Assembly: GCA_013214945.1 (NCBI GenBank)
Contig: JABSRT010000005.1
Location: forward strand, 124,001 to 188,000
DNA from: Gammaproteobacteria bacterium
GTDB taxonomy: Bacteria > Pseudomonadota > Gammaproteobacteria > Enterobacterales > Psychrobiaceae
Direction: 5' to 3'
DNA length: 64,000 nt
Positions 40,721 to 49,652 of the stretch are shown here, piece by piece (position 1 is the first letter of the stretch; every line of letters starts with the position of its first letter). Both the position numbers and the translations under genes were made by a program. The notes below the pieces were generated by a model, which saw only the letters and a list, made by a program, of their open reading frames with translations, did not search any database and was not told the DNA's origin.

Positions 40721-40957
40721 TTTATTTACTCCGCAACCTGCTTACTTTAGTGGTTGAATGATAATGAATATCACTCAAAAAATCGCGCCGAAAAAAGCAT
40801 GCGGAAGTATACGTTTTCTGGTTGATAATGCAACCGAATCGGGCTAAATCTGGTACAAAAGTGTGCAACATCAGACTAAAGAAGGAATTACCCCCCTATT
40901 TAGTGTTCCTTTTTCGTCAAAACACTAGTAACAGCAATTTAACGAATGGCCATTCAC
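40721..40957 (-). promoter_or_regulatory. Intergenic region with the expected atp operon promoter
   Basis: This is the 237-base gap between parB and atpI. It is AT-rich and must hold the atp promoter, but I cannot single out a convincing -35/-10 pair. No 16-bp parS palindrome and no DnaA-box cluster were seen here. Confidence 0.35.
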
Positions 40958-41884
40958 TTATTGGGGCAGCTGTAGATGGCTAATAATCCCCTCTAACTCT
41001 TCTAGATTTGTATATGAAATAACCATTTTACCTTTGCCTTTAGTATTATGATTAATTGCTACTTTTGCGCCTAATTTCTCACTTATCCGCTGCTGTAAAC
41101 TCGCGATATCAGGATCAATTATTTTCGCAACTTTTTCAGGTACACCTTTCAATACTTTCTGCACCAAACGTTCAGTTTCACGCACAGTCAAATTTTTTGC
41201 AGCAACTGCGCGGGCATTATCGCTTTGCGCTTCACCTGAAAGTCCTAGTAACGCACGGGCATGGCCCATATCAATATCGCCACGTTCTAACAGTAATTTA
41301 ACGTCGCCATTTAAGGTGTTTAAACGTAACAAATTACTCACGGTTGCCCGTGATTTACCGACTTCATCGGCGACTTGCTGATGAGTTAGTTCAAATTCAT
41401 TAATCAAACGATCAAGCGCAACCGCCTCTTCCATCGCGTTCAAATCTTCGCGTTGAATGTTTTCAATCAAGGCAATGGCTACCGTTGAGCGATTATCAAC
41501 GTCTTTAACCAAACAAGGAACATCGGTTAAACCCGCTAACTGAGCGGCGCGCCAACGACGCTCACCCGCGATAATTTCATAACGTTTACCATTTTTATCA
41601 GCGCTGCCATTTTTTATTTCTCGGACGATAATCGGCTGGATAATACCCTGGGCTCTAATTGAACTGGCCAGATCATCAAGGGCGTCAGGCGCCATGTCTT
41701 TGCGCGGCTGAAATTGGCCGGGGCTTAAAAATTCAATCGCTAGTTGCTGTAATTCATTGGCTGGGGGGGCCACCGGAACAACTTCGTGGGCTTTATCGGT
41801 TGCAACTTGCTTAGAACGTGCGGTAACACTGGTACTTAATAATGCATCTAGACCTTTGCCCAGACCTCTTTTTTTTAATGACAT
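40958..41884 (-). CDS. parB: Chromosome partition protein ParB
   Basis: 308 residues. N-terminal KKRGLGKGLDALL, the CTPase/ParB-box core with AGERRWRAAQLAGL and ALIENIQREDLNAMEEA, then a helix-turn-helix (THQQVADEVGKSRATVSNLLRL) and a C-terminal dimerisation domain. It loads at parS sites and slides as a CTP clamp. It is downstream of parA with a 127-base gap. Confidence 0.95.
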   Translation of the reverse strand: MSLKKRGLGKGLDALLSTSVTARSKQVATDKAHEVVPVAPPANELQQLAIEFLSPGQFQPRKDMAPDALDDLASSIRAQGIIQPIIVREIKNGSADKNGKRYEIIAGERRWRAAQLAGLTDVPCLVKDVDNRSTVAIALIENIQREDLNAMEEAVALDRLINEFELTHQQVADEVGKSRATVSNLLRLNTLNGDVKLLLERGDIDMGHARALLGLSGEAQSDNARAVAAKNLTVRETERLVQKVLKGVPEKVAKIIDPDIASLQQRISEKLGAKVAINHNTKGKGKMVISYTNLEELEGIISHLQLPQ

Positions 41885-42011
41885 CTTGTACTCTTTTTAA
41901 GTCCGTCTAAATATTTGTTTCTTACTCGCCGCAAGCACTTTATTGATGTCAGCTAACGACGCTAACATGAGCGCCAACTGACGGCTTAACTCGACAACCA
42001 CAAATAACTTG

Positions 42012-42824
42012 TTATGAGGCTAAAGGCTCACTAGCCTCATTAGCCGGTTCTGATGGTTCCTGTTCAGCCCGACGCAGTATTTCACCAGCTAGGGCTAAAT
42101 AGGCTTTAGCGCCAGTAGAAGATTTATCGTAATACATCACCGGTGCACCAAAACTTGGCGCTTCGGCTAAGCGAACATTACGTGGGATCACGGTGCGATA
42201 AACCTTATCACCGAAATGTAATTTAAGCTGATCGGACACATCATTGGCCAAGCGGTTGCGTGGGTCATACATGGTTCGTAAAATACCCTCAATCACTAAA
42301 TCAGGGTTAACCACTGCTGCTAACTTGCCAATGGTATCAACCAAGGCCGTTAAGCCCTCGAGCGCGTAATACTCACACTGCATTGGCACTAACACGCTGT
42401 CAGCTGCCGACATTGCATTGACGGTGAGTAAGTTCAGCGCAGGTGGGCAATCGATAAAAATATAGTCGTATTGATCAAGAATAGGCTTGAGGCTATTTTT
42501 AAGCCGTACTTCACGGGCAAAAAATTCCATGAGTTTAATTTCAGCGGCAGTAACATCGGCATTGGCCGCCACTAAATCATATTTTCCAGCGGTGTTTTTG
42601 ACCATCACCTCTTCGATCGGTTTTTCATCGACCAGTAAGTCGTAAACGGTCATTGGCACTTCGTATTTATCAACCCCGCTGCCCATGGTGGCATTGCCCT
42701 GTGGATCGAGATCGATTAATAGCACTTTGCGACGAGTCGCCGCTAACGAGGCCGCTAAGTTAACTGCGGTGGTCGTTTTACCAACCCCACCTTTTTGATT
42801 CGCAACTGCTATAACTCTGGCCAC
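42012..42824 (-). CDS. parA: Chromosome partition ATPase ParA
   Basis: 270 residues from GTG 42824 with AAGGGAT upstream. Deviant Walker A KGGVGKTT at 11-18, Walker A' [13 protein letters not shown], Walker [17 protein letters not shown] Soj/ParA-type ATPase that positions origin-proximal ParB complexes. The start lies 5 bases after the rsmG stop, giving an rsmG-parA-parB unit. Confidence 0.95.
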   Translation of the reverse strand: MARVIAVANQKGGVGKTTTAVNLAASLAATRRKVLLIDLDPQGNATMGSGVDKYEVPMTVYDLLVDEKPIEEVMVKNTAGKYDLVAANADVTAAEIKLMEFFAREVRLKNSLKPILDQYDYIFIDCPPALNLLTVNAMSAADSVLVPMQCEYYALEGLTALVDTIGKLAAVVNPDLVIEGILRTMYDPRNRLANDVSDQLKLHFGDKVYRTVIPRNVRLAEAPSFGAPVMYYDKSSTGAKAYLALAGEILRRAEQEPSEPANEASEPLAS

Positions 42825-42829
42825 AATCT

Positions 42830-43474
42830 TTATCCCTTAGTTTGTTTTACAATCACCAGATGACGTTCGCCTTCTAGCTCTGGAATCATCAGTTGATGTA
42901 CTTGCTGCAATTCCAATCCACTGCGTAATCGAGTTAGTTCCTCATTGGGAACCACTCCTTTTAAAGCGTAGAATTTACCTTCTTCATGGGGTAGATGATG
43001 ACACCAATCGAGCATATCGTCCAGCGAGGCAAATGCCCGGCTTAAAACACCGTCAAAGCCCGCCTGTGGCCACTGTGAATTATCTGGTTGAAACTCTTCA
43101 ACTCGCGACAAAATTGGGGTGACATTGGTTAGTCCCAACTCATAGACAGCTTGCTTAATAAAGCTAATTCGCTTGCCGAGACTGTCGAGTAGAAAAAATT
43201 GTTTGTCGGGGTTAATAATCGCTAACGGCAGGCCCGGCAAACCAGGGCCGGTGCCAACATCAATAAAGCACTGACCTTCCAGCAATGGCGATACCACAAT
43301 GCTGTCCATAATATGCTTGACCAGCATTTCTTGTGGGTCGCGTACCGAGGTCAGGTTATAGGCTTTGTTCCATTTGTTTAATAAGGCAACCAGTTTGACC
43401 AGTTGGCTCTGATGCTCATCGCTAACATTGACGTCACTGGCGACAATCAGCTGCTGTAATTTTTCTGCTAACAC
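42830..43474 (-). CDS. rsmG: 16S rRNA (guanine-527-N7)-methyltransferase RsmG
   Basis: 214 residues from GTG 43474, where alignment to E. coli RsmG (207 residues) begins; the open frame extends 21 codons upstream with no better start. SAM motif I is [10 protein letters not shown]; upstream is [18 protein letters not shown] and later [12 protein letters not shown]. It methylates G527 of 16S rRNA. In most gammaproteobacteria mnmG precedes it; here the neighbour on that side is an unrelated oxidoreductase gene. Confidence 0.94.
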   Translation of the reverse strand: MLAEKLQQLIVASDVNVSDEHQSQLVKLVALLNKWNKAYNLTSVRDPQEMLVKHIMDSIVVSPLLEGQCFIDVGTGPGLPGLPLAIINPDKQFFLLDSLGKRISFIKQAVYELGLTNVTPILSRVEEFQPDNSQWPQAGFDGVLSRAFASLDDMLDWCHHLPHEEGKFYALKGVVPNEELTRLRSGLELQQVHQLMIPELEGERHLVIVKQTKG

Positions 43475-43735
43475 AAATAAAGACCTATAAAAAATGGTTA
43501 AGGAGGCAATTTTATAATGAATTAGCCACTGAGCCAAGGACGATATTGCAAAGTCCCGTAATTAGTTAATCAGCTATTAGCCTTAGGCAATGCGCCTTCT
43601 GGCCAATAACTGATACTTTTGCCTCATAAAACATTGCACAACTTACTTCGTTGCCAGCATCTTGATTGGGATCAAAGCTCACCAGAACAAAAGGCGTTAG
43701 CCTCAATAACTCAAAAATAATAACGATGGAAGCGT

Positions 43736-44785
43736 ATGCGATCTAAAACTGGAAAAAATATATCGACAGGTATTATTGGTTTTGGCTCATCGGGCAAACA
43801 CTTACATGCGCCACTGTTGATCGACAGCCCTCACTTTTCACTCGACGCCATTGCAACCAAGTCATCGTCACAAAGTCGCCATCTACCCGCTGGTACAGCT
43901 CAGCGAACGCCAGCACAGATTATATCGGACCCCTCGATCGATTTAGTCATTGTCGCCACGCCCAATGACAGCCATTACTACTACGCTCGTCTAGCGCTTG
44001 AGGCAGGTAAACATGTGGTAGTCGAAAAGCCTATTGCACTTGAGTCGGCTCAAATCTTCAGTCTTGAGTTACTGGCTAAAAAAAACAAAAAGATACTCTC
44101 AACTTTCCATAACAGATTATTCGATGGTGACTTTCTCGCTATTACCAAGCTGATCACCGACCACACGTTAGGCAACATTCACAGTTATGCAGCTCAAGTT
44201 AACCGATACTGGCCGCAGGTATTAAATAATTGGCGCGACAACCCTGACTACGGCGGTGCAGTATGGGAATTAGCACCCAATTTAATTATTCAAGCGTTAA
44301 CCTTATTTGGCAAACCTTGCAGTATTTTCGCTGATATCAGCACCATGAGGAAAAATGCCAAAGCACCAGACGCTTTTTATCTGCGCTTAATATACCCCAA
44401 ACTTAATGTTGAATTGCGCTGTAACTCGTTAATCAAGCACACAGGTCCGCGCTACTTCATTCATGGTGATAACGGCAGTTACATCAAGCAAGGGGTCGAT
44501 CACCAACACCGCCAACTAAAAAATAATATTTCGCCTCGCGACAAAAACTACGGCAAAGAATCAATTGATGATTGGGGCTCGCTATATAGTTGCACTGAAA
44601 ATTTCTCCAAAGAGACACTGTGGCCTTCGCCACGAGGCAATTACCCTGAGTTTTATAATCAATTATATCAGTCGATTACTAAAAACACGGCGGCTCCCGC
44701 TGCCCAGAAACATGCGATTGATGTGATATCGATAATCACCGCGGCTTATCAATCAAGCGCCCGCAAGCAAGTTATATCGCTTTAA
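43736..44785 (+). CDS. Gfo/Idh/MocA-family oxidoreductase
   Basis: 349 residues. N-terminal Rossmann motif GIIGFGSSGKHLHAPLL (about 12-28), then VIVATPNDSHYYYA and the hallmark VVEKPIAL near 100, where the Lys is catalytic. The C-terminal half is the substrate/dimer domain. It resembles the YdgJ/YhhX-type dehydrogenases, which act on sugars or inositol-like compounds with NAD(P). It is divergent from rsmG by 261 bases and stands alone. Substrate unknown. Confidence 0.85.
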   Translation: MRSKTGKNISTGIIGFGSSGKHLHAPLLIDSPHFSLDAIATKSSSQSRHLPAGTAQRTPAQIISDPSIDLVIVATPNDSHYYYARLALEAGKHVVVEKPIALESAQIFSLELLAKKNKKILSTFHNRLFDGDFLAITKLITDHTLGNIHSYAAQVNRYWPQVLNNWRDNPDYGGAVWELAPNLIIQALTLFGKPCSIFADISTMRKNAKAPDAFYLRLIYPKLNVELRCNSLIKHTGPRYFIHGDNGSYIKQGVDHQHRQLKNNISPRDKNYGKESIDDWGSLYSCTENFSKETLWPSPRGNYPEFYNQLYQSITKNTAAPAAQKHAIDVISIITAAYQSSARKQVISL

Positions 44786-44812
44786 CCGACGAGCCCCCCC
44801 TTTAGGGTTGAG

Positions 44813-44834
44813 AAATTGTTGAAGACAATTTTTG
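44813..44834 (+). terminator. Weak terminator candidate after the oxidoreductase gene
   Basis: AAATTGT and ACAATTT form a 7-bp stem with a 5-nt loop followed by TTGTGG; the T-run overlaps the stem. It sits 27 bases after the stop codon. Confidence 0.4.
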
Positions 44835-44896
44835 TGGCTCAGCTCGCACCTCCGGCTTCGTTTGATTAAAAGACGCTGTTCATTTTTTGTAGTGTT

Positions 44897-44913
44897 ATGT
44901 TATAGTATTACAT
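44897..44913 (+). promoter_or_regulatory. Zur-like palindrome upstream of the ZIP/DUF318 permease
   Basis: ATGTTATAGTATTACAT is a 17-base near-palindrome centred on 44905, with one mismatch between arms. It closely resembles the gammaproteobacterial Zur operator, built on ATGTTATA/TATAACAT half-sites. It lies 31-47 bases before the start codon and would overlap the promoter, as expected for a zinc-dependent repressor. The assignment is by motif resemblance only. Confidence 0.5.
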
Positions 44914-44943
44914 TATCTAATTACTCAATAGACACCACCGCAG

Positions 44944-46674
44944 ATGTTATTATTCATTAGTATTTTGGCCCTCTTCATCGGTCCGATGTTATTTAATCTT
45001 ACGGCCAAAAAAAATAATATGCTCGATTTATTCGACGGTTTCATTTTTGTCGTCATCGGCGGTTTAGTCATTTTTCATATTTTGCCCGAATCAATCGAGC
45101 AGGCCGGACTGTGGAGCATCGCGTTCACCCTGCTTGGTTTGCTTGGCCCGTCATTGGCCGAGAAATTATTTCATAAAGCGGCGGCATTAACCCATAAAAC
45201 AACGCTCGCCTTGGGTGTTTCTGGACTCGTATTACACAGTATTACCGATGGCAGTGCCTTAACCGCAGATCCAGACTTTACCCAGTTAACCATTATTATT
45301 GCCGTTATTGCCCACCGACTACCCGTTGGCCTAACGGTTTGGTGGTTATTACGGCCGCATTTTGGCAAGGTTGTTGCCTTATCAGTGTTAGGGTTAATGG
45401 CGGCAGGTACTTTTATTGGCGCTCAATTGGGCACCCAATGGCGACCAGAAATTAATCCGCTAGTCATCGCATTAATCGAAAGCTTTATTGCAGGCTCTGT
45501 TTTACACGTCGTATTTCATCGCCCTTATGCCGAAAACCATCACCATCACGAAAAAAGCACCACCCATTATGATGGCATTGGCTCGTTACTAGGATTAGTG
45601 TGTTTGGGCGCTATTTTGCTGACCGATCGTCATGAAGAAAGTGCACATGGCCAGTTACACGCCCATGCTCATGCCCACGGCCAGCTTGAATTATTAGTGC
45701 AGCTAGCCTTTACCTTAGCGCCATTTTTATTGCTCGCTTATGCGTTATCAAGCTTAACTAAATTCTTTTTTGTCGATAATCATCCGGTTAACATTAAATC
45801 TACTGGCTCGCCTAAATTACAAACATTGCGCGGTGCTTTACTTGGTTTGCCTTTACCATTTTGCATTCCAGATGCAACCAAGGCTTATCAGCTATTACGT
45901 AAACAAGGGGCCCAAGTCTCAATGGCGCTGGCATTTTTAATCTCAGCACCGATCCTAGGATTTGAATCTTTGTTGGTATCATTGCCATTGCTGGGCTGGG
46001 AACTAACGTCGGTCCGATTACTTTGTGCCATCGGCATTGTGATGATTTTAGCGCTGATTATGGTGCGCTGGGTTACTGAATCTAAACCGGTCTCAGCGGC
46101 TAAACAAGCAGATGTGGCTAATCGACTGCAACATTCATTGCGCCACGGTTATGAACATTTACTCGACCATACCGCCCCCTGGATTATGCTTGGTTTAATC
46201 TTAGCGAGCTTACTAACACAGGGACATCATCAGGCGCAATGGTATGACATCTTTGTTATTGCACTGGCGGCGATCCCATTCCGCTTATGTGCGACCGGCA
46301 TAACGCCACTAGCTGCAGCGATGTTAGTCAGCGGCTGGAGCCCAGGTTCGGCATTAGTATTAATGTTATTAGGCCCGACGATTAGCCTTGAGTTAATTCG
46401 TTTTATGCTCAAAGAGCATGGCAAAAAACTCACCGTCGCCTTTATGGTTTTATTGCCAACGACGGTGATCACCGCAGCAACAGTGGTTGATTTGACCATT
46501 GGTGACATTAACATTGCCGCGCTTGAGTTCAACCATAGCGCCCCGGCACTGTTTGAACAAATCAGCTTAGCCATGATTGTGTTATTAATCTCTTGGTCGC
46601 TGTTACGCCGTGGCGCTCGTGCTTTTATTGCTGAACTGCTGCCAAACCTGCAGCTATTTAGTCACAAGCATTAG
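44944..46674 (+). CDS. ZIP-like/DUF318 permease fusion, probable zinc (or other metal) transporter
   Basis: 576 residues, about 14 membrane segments in two halves. The N-terminal half (1-190) is ZIP-like: H45-x-x-P48-E49, H98-S-I-T-D102-G, and H124-R-L-P127-V128-G, where the usual Glu after Pro is Val. A His-rich loop follows (HHHH at 199-202 and HAHAHAH-type residues at 230-245). The C-terminal half (about 251-576) resembles the DUF318/YraQ/SO_0444-type permease: GLPLPFCIPDATKAYQLLRKQGA near 301-323, in place of the CSCG of SO_0444-like proteins. Metal transport is well supported; direction is not. A Zur-like box upstream argues for zinc-responsive expression. Confidence 0.75.
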   Translation: MLLFISILALFIGPMLFNLTAKKNNMLDLFDGFIFVVIGGLVIFHILPESIEQAGLWSIAFTLLGLLGPSLAEKLFHKAAALTHKTTLALGVSGLVLHSITDGSALTADPDFTQLTIIIAVIAHRLPVGLTVWWLLRPHFGKVVALSVLGLMAAGTFIGAQLGTQWRPEINPLVIALIESFIAGSVLHVVFHRPYAENHHHHEKSTTHYDGIGSLLGLVCLGAILLTDRHEESAHGQLHAHAHAHGQLELLVQLAFTLAPFLLLAYALSSLTKFFFVDNHPVNIKSTGSPKLQTLRGALLGLPLPFCIPDATKAYQLLRKQGAQVSMALAFLISAPILGFESLLVSLPLLGWELTSVRLLCAIGIVMILALIMVRWVTESKPVSAAKQADVANRLQHSLRHGYEHLLDHTAPWIMLGLILASLLTQGHHQAQWYDIFVIALAAIPFRLCATGITPLAAAMLVSGWSPGSALVLMLLGPTISLELIRFMLKEHGKKLTVAFMVLLPTTVITAATVVDLTIGDINIAALEFNHSAPALFEQISLAMIVLLISWSLLRRGARAFIAELLPNLQLFSHKH

Positions 46675-46738
46675 GCATTGCGCAGGCAGCAATTAATACC
46701 CTAAAATAGCGCCCAAGTTAAATTAATTGGAGCGTTGA

Positions 46739-47512
46739 ATGTGCGTATTATTTGTTGCCAATAAGGTCTGCGATCAATATCCCTTAATCATTATTGCCAA
46801 TCGCGATGAATTTCATCACCGCCCCACAGCTAAACTGCATCGTTGGCCTAACTCAGCCATTATCGCCGGCCAAGATCTCGAAGCAAATGGCACTTGGCTC
46901 GGGGTTAATCACAGCGGCAAGATTGCAGCTCTAACTAATATTCGCAATGCCAAATACCTCAAAACTGCAGCACCAAGCCGCGGTCAACTGGTAACCGACT
47001 ATTTAACCTCGACCAAAAACGACCAGCAGTTTAGCCAGCATTTAGGTCAACAAGCCAATTTATACTCTGGTTTTAATTTACTTTATGGCACGATTGACAA
47101 GTTATACGCGTTTAATAATATTAGTGGCATCGTTGAACCGCTTGGTGAAGGTGTTCATGGCTTGTCGAACGCGGCGCTTAATGATCCTTGGCCTAAAATA
47201 AAACGCGGTACCGCCCAATTAACGACTTACCTTGAGCAAACAGAGACTCCGGCGCCCGATGAATTAGTCAGCTTGATGCAAAACAATCAAGCGGCGCCCG
47301 ATCATCACCTGCCACAAACTGGTGTTGAGCTTGAGTTAGAGCGCCTGCTGGCACCGATATTTATTACCAGCGAGCAATATGGCACCCGCAGCACCAGCAT
47401 TTTGTTATTTGATCGCCACAATCAACTGACCATGGCTGAATACAGTTACGATAAGACTGGCACCGTAGTTGGCAAGGTTGAAATTATTACTGAGATAAAC
47501 AGTTCTAAATAA
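46739..47512 (+). CDS. NRDE/TANGO2-family protein
   Basis: 257 residues. MCVLF at the N-terminus with Cys2 as the likely N-terminal nucleophile after Met removal, and the eponymous N21-R22-D23-E24, followed by GTWLGVNHSGKIAALTN and the later SPRG-like APSRGQLV. The family is widespread in bacteria and eukaryotes (TANGO2); its biochemical role is unsettled, with heme trafficking and acyl-CoA metabolism both proposed. GGAG lies eight bases before the ATG. It is a single-gene unit downstream of the metal permease. Confidence 0.9.
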   Translation: MCVLFVANKVCDQYPLIIIANRDEFHHRPTAKLHRWPNSAIIAGQDLEANGTWLGVNHSGKIAALTNIRNAKYLKTAAPSRGQLVTDYLTSTKNDQQFSQHLGQQANLYSGFNLLYGTIDKLYAFNNISGIVEPLGEGVHGLSNAALNDPWPKIKRGTAQLTTYLEQTETPAPDELVSLMQNNQAAPDHHLPQTGVELELERLLAPIFITSEQYGTRSTSILLFDRHNQLTMAEYSYDKTGTVVGKVEIITEINSSK

Positions 47513-47523
47513 TTGGAATAGCA

Positions 47524-47711
47524 GCACAGGTTTTCAGTTCCAGACAAAACCTAAGTACCGCCGTCCTTGGCGGCACAGATTTTAAGTTCCAGACAAACTT
47601 AGCTAGCACCAAGCTTGGTCAAGATATCGCTGCATGTGAAGTAAACCGTATTTTTCATGGACGAAAAGTTGAGCGTACAGGAATATATTCACCGCGTGTT
47701 TACATAACTTG
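47524..47711. repeat. Degenerate intergenic repeat region
   Basis: Two imperfect direct copies of a 30-32 bp unit (GCACAG-TTT-AGTTCCAGACAAA-CTTAG) lie at 47524-47555 and 47573-47602, separated by a small CCGCC/GGCGG hairpin. The following sequence, with CATGGACGAAA and GTACAGG...ATTCAC...CGCGTGTTTACATA, resembles a dispersed non-coding repeat I associate with Shewanella/Colwellia-like genomes. No gene is seen in this 274-base gap between convergent genes. Confidence 0.4.
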
Positions 47712-47786
47712 TATCGATATCTAAATTATAATGCGCTTATGTTATATACGTCGACCAATGAAGTTACCGCTTCAGAGATAACAGAT

Positions 47787-48206
47787 CTATACAAAACCTA
47801 ACTGACCGCTTAACTGCGCTGTAATTAACGCAGCACGTCGCTCTAGTGCATCTTGCTCGAAAGGTATTGCTGTGCCGACGCCCCAAATTGGTCCAGGCCA
47901 AGTCGGGTCGTCACTAAAGCGTACAACATGATGAATATGTAATTGTGCCACTACATTGCCCAAAGCCGCGACATTAAGGCTGCCCCCATCAAACAATGAC
48001 ATTAGGGTTTTACCTAAAAATGCCGATTCGCGCATCACTTGCTGTTGCTCTGAATCGGGTAACTGATATAGCTCGGTAATGTGAGCATATTTAGGCACCA
48101 GAATGCACCACGGGTAACGGCTGTCTTTAGCCATTAATACCCGCGATGCGATAAAGTCGCCCAATACAATCGTGTCATTTTCCAATCGGGCATCGAGTTC
48201 AAACAT
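47787..48206 (-). CDS. HIT-family protein
   Basis: 139 residues. The histidine-triad region reads NVVAQLHIHHVVRF near 103-116: two of the usual alternating His positions are kept and the third is shifted (HIHH). This variant is typical of a gammaproteobacterial HIT subgroup with the conserved flank SLNVAALGNVV. HIT proteins are nucleotide hydrolases/transferases; the substrate is unknown. AAGGAATTTAT precedes the ATG. It is transcribed downstream of rsmJ with a 43-base gap. Confidence 0.87.
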   Translation of the reverse strand: MFELDARLENDTIVLGDFIASRVLMAKDSRYPWCILVPKYAHITELYQLPDSEQQQVMRESAFLGKTLMSLFDGGSLNVAALGNVVAQLHIHHVVRFSDDPTWPGPIWGVGTAIPFEQDALERRAALITAQLSGQLGFV

Positions 48207-48249
48207 ATAAATTCCTTGGTTAATTACACAAATGACCCTTGGTCACGCC

Positions 48250-49017
48250 TTACATGGCCGCCTTAACGTACACATCAAAGCGATTGGCCTTAGAGGTTAG
48301 CTGCATGCTAGGTGTTTGCTGATTAAGGAAACCGGCATAACTAGGCCGCTTGACCACCACCCGTTTGGTCGCAGCATTTAGCGCCAGTGGCAGCAGTTGG
48401 TCGGCGTCGTCATCACTGCCAACCAAACTTTGAAACACGCGCATTTCTTTTTTTACCTGAGCCGACTTTTTGCGATGTGGAAACATTGGGTCAAGGTAAA
48501 CAATCTCGTGACTGGCCTCTAGTTGCGCTAATTGTTCAACCGAGTTGTGGTGTTGTAATATTAAGCGCTGACGAACCCAGCTGCCAATTTCAGGATCCGC
48601 ACAAGCCCTGAGCAAGCCGTCATCGAGTAATGCCGCGACTACAGGTGAGCGTTCAAACATCGTGACGGTGCAGCCTAAACTTGCCAATACAAACGCATCA
48701 CGGCCCAGTCCGGCGGTAGCGTCTAGTACTGTCGGATTGACCCCTGATTTTAAACCAACGGCCTTGGCTATTTGTTGGCCACGACCGCCACCGAATTTAC
48801 GGCGATGTGCCAGCGCGCCGTCAATAAAATCAACATAAATGGCACCTAATTTCGGTTCATCAAGTTTAACTAGCTGTAAACGCGACTCGGTTAGCTGCAA
48901 TTGAAACTCATCATCCGCCGCACCAACTAATGGCAACTGCCAGCGCTCAGCCAGTAATTTAGCTTTGGCGGCCAAAGATTCATTTTCAGCGACAATCGCC
49001 GGATACTGATAACTCAT
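48250..49017 (-). CDS. rsmJ: 16S rRNA (guanine-1516-N2)-methyltransferase RsmJ
   Basis: 255 residues. SAM-binding motif [17 protein letters not shown] near 99-115; [14 protein letters not shown] upstream; catalytic [11 protein letters not shown] near 175. This is the N2-guanine methyltransferase pattern of E. coli RsmJ (YhiQ, 250 residues). It modifies G1516 of 16S rRNA. In E. coli it sits next to prlC; here prlC is about 6 kb away with a TRAP locus between them. Confidence 0.94.
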   Translation of the reverse strand: MSYQYPAIVAENESLAAKAKLLAERWQLPLVGAADDEFQLQLTESRLQLVKLDEPKLGAIYVDFIDGALAHRRKFGGGRGQQIAKAVGLKSGVNPTVLDATAGLGRDAFVLASLGCTVTMFERSPVVAALLDDGLLRACADPEIGSWVRQRLILQHHNSVEQLAQLEASHEIVYLDPMFPHRKKSAQVKKEMRVFQSLVGSDDDADQLLPLALNAATKRVVVKRPSYAGFLNQQTPSMQLTSKANRFDVYVKAAM

Positions 49018-49185
49018 AACTTACTCTGAACTTACTAAGAAAAATTGATAGGCTGCTATTCTAATGCTTATGGGATCTTAAGTCATATAATACCAGCAGC
49101 TCGAGAGAAGTATTAAGCCCGACCCACGTTTGGCTTAATGCCACGCTGACATGCTATAATCGCTCCTTGCTTAGGAGGTAATCTC

Positions 49186-49530
49186 ATGTTTATTTCTAAT
49201 CCAACCCTACGGCTAGCAGTTGTAGCATTACTGGGCTTGAGTTTTTCGACCATCGCCGCCACGCAACAACATATCAGCTGTAAAGTAGGTGACAGTCTCG
49301 ATTATTTTACACTCGATAGCTCCCAACAGATCTTCGCCAGCGCAAACTTCACTTTTTATCAACAATTCGACGGCCTCACTATTGTTGCGCTCAATAACCA
49401 CACCTTGAGGTTTAATCGGCTAACCAACCTTAATTTGTTGCCCAATTCAGCCACTGATCCCAATGAGCCGCCGCAATCATTACAATTTTTTAGCGGCCAC
49501 TGCCAGCGACAACCGATTAGTGTCAATTAA
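49186..49530 (+). CDS. Small secreted protein of unknown function
   Basis: 114 residues with a signal peptide (hydrophobic 8-23, cleavage after TIAA). The mature part has two Cys (about 32 and 107) that could form a disulfide, and is beta-rich. I recognise no family. A strong AGGAGGT Shine-Dalgarno ten bases before the ATG argues that it is a real, well-translated gene. It stands alone between rsmJ (divergent) and the LysR gene. Confidence 0.7.
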   Translation: MFISNPTLRLAVVALLGLSFSTIAATQQHISCKVGDSLDYFTLDSSQQIFASANFTFYQQFDGLTIVALNNHTLRFNRLTNLNLLPNSATDPNEPPQSLQFFSGHCQRQPISVN

Positions 49531-49652
49531 CCGCTTAAAAACCAACAAAAATGGTGCTTCACGGCCTCATTAGCGGTATGGTTGTGCCATTTCGTGCTGA
49601 GCGGATTTTAGACGAAAATCACCTTAGCCACCTTGAAGAAAAGCAGAGTATC

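Noticed and set aside
40721-43735. Search for oriC (DnaA boxes) and parS near parAB and atp
   Set aside because: No cluster of TTATCCACA-like boxes and no 16-bp parS palindrome was seen in the non-coding stretches here.
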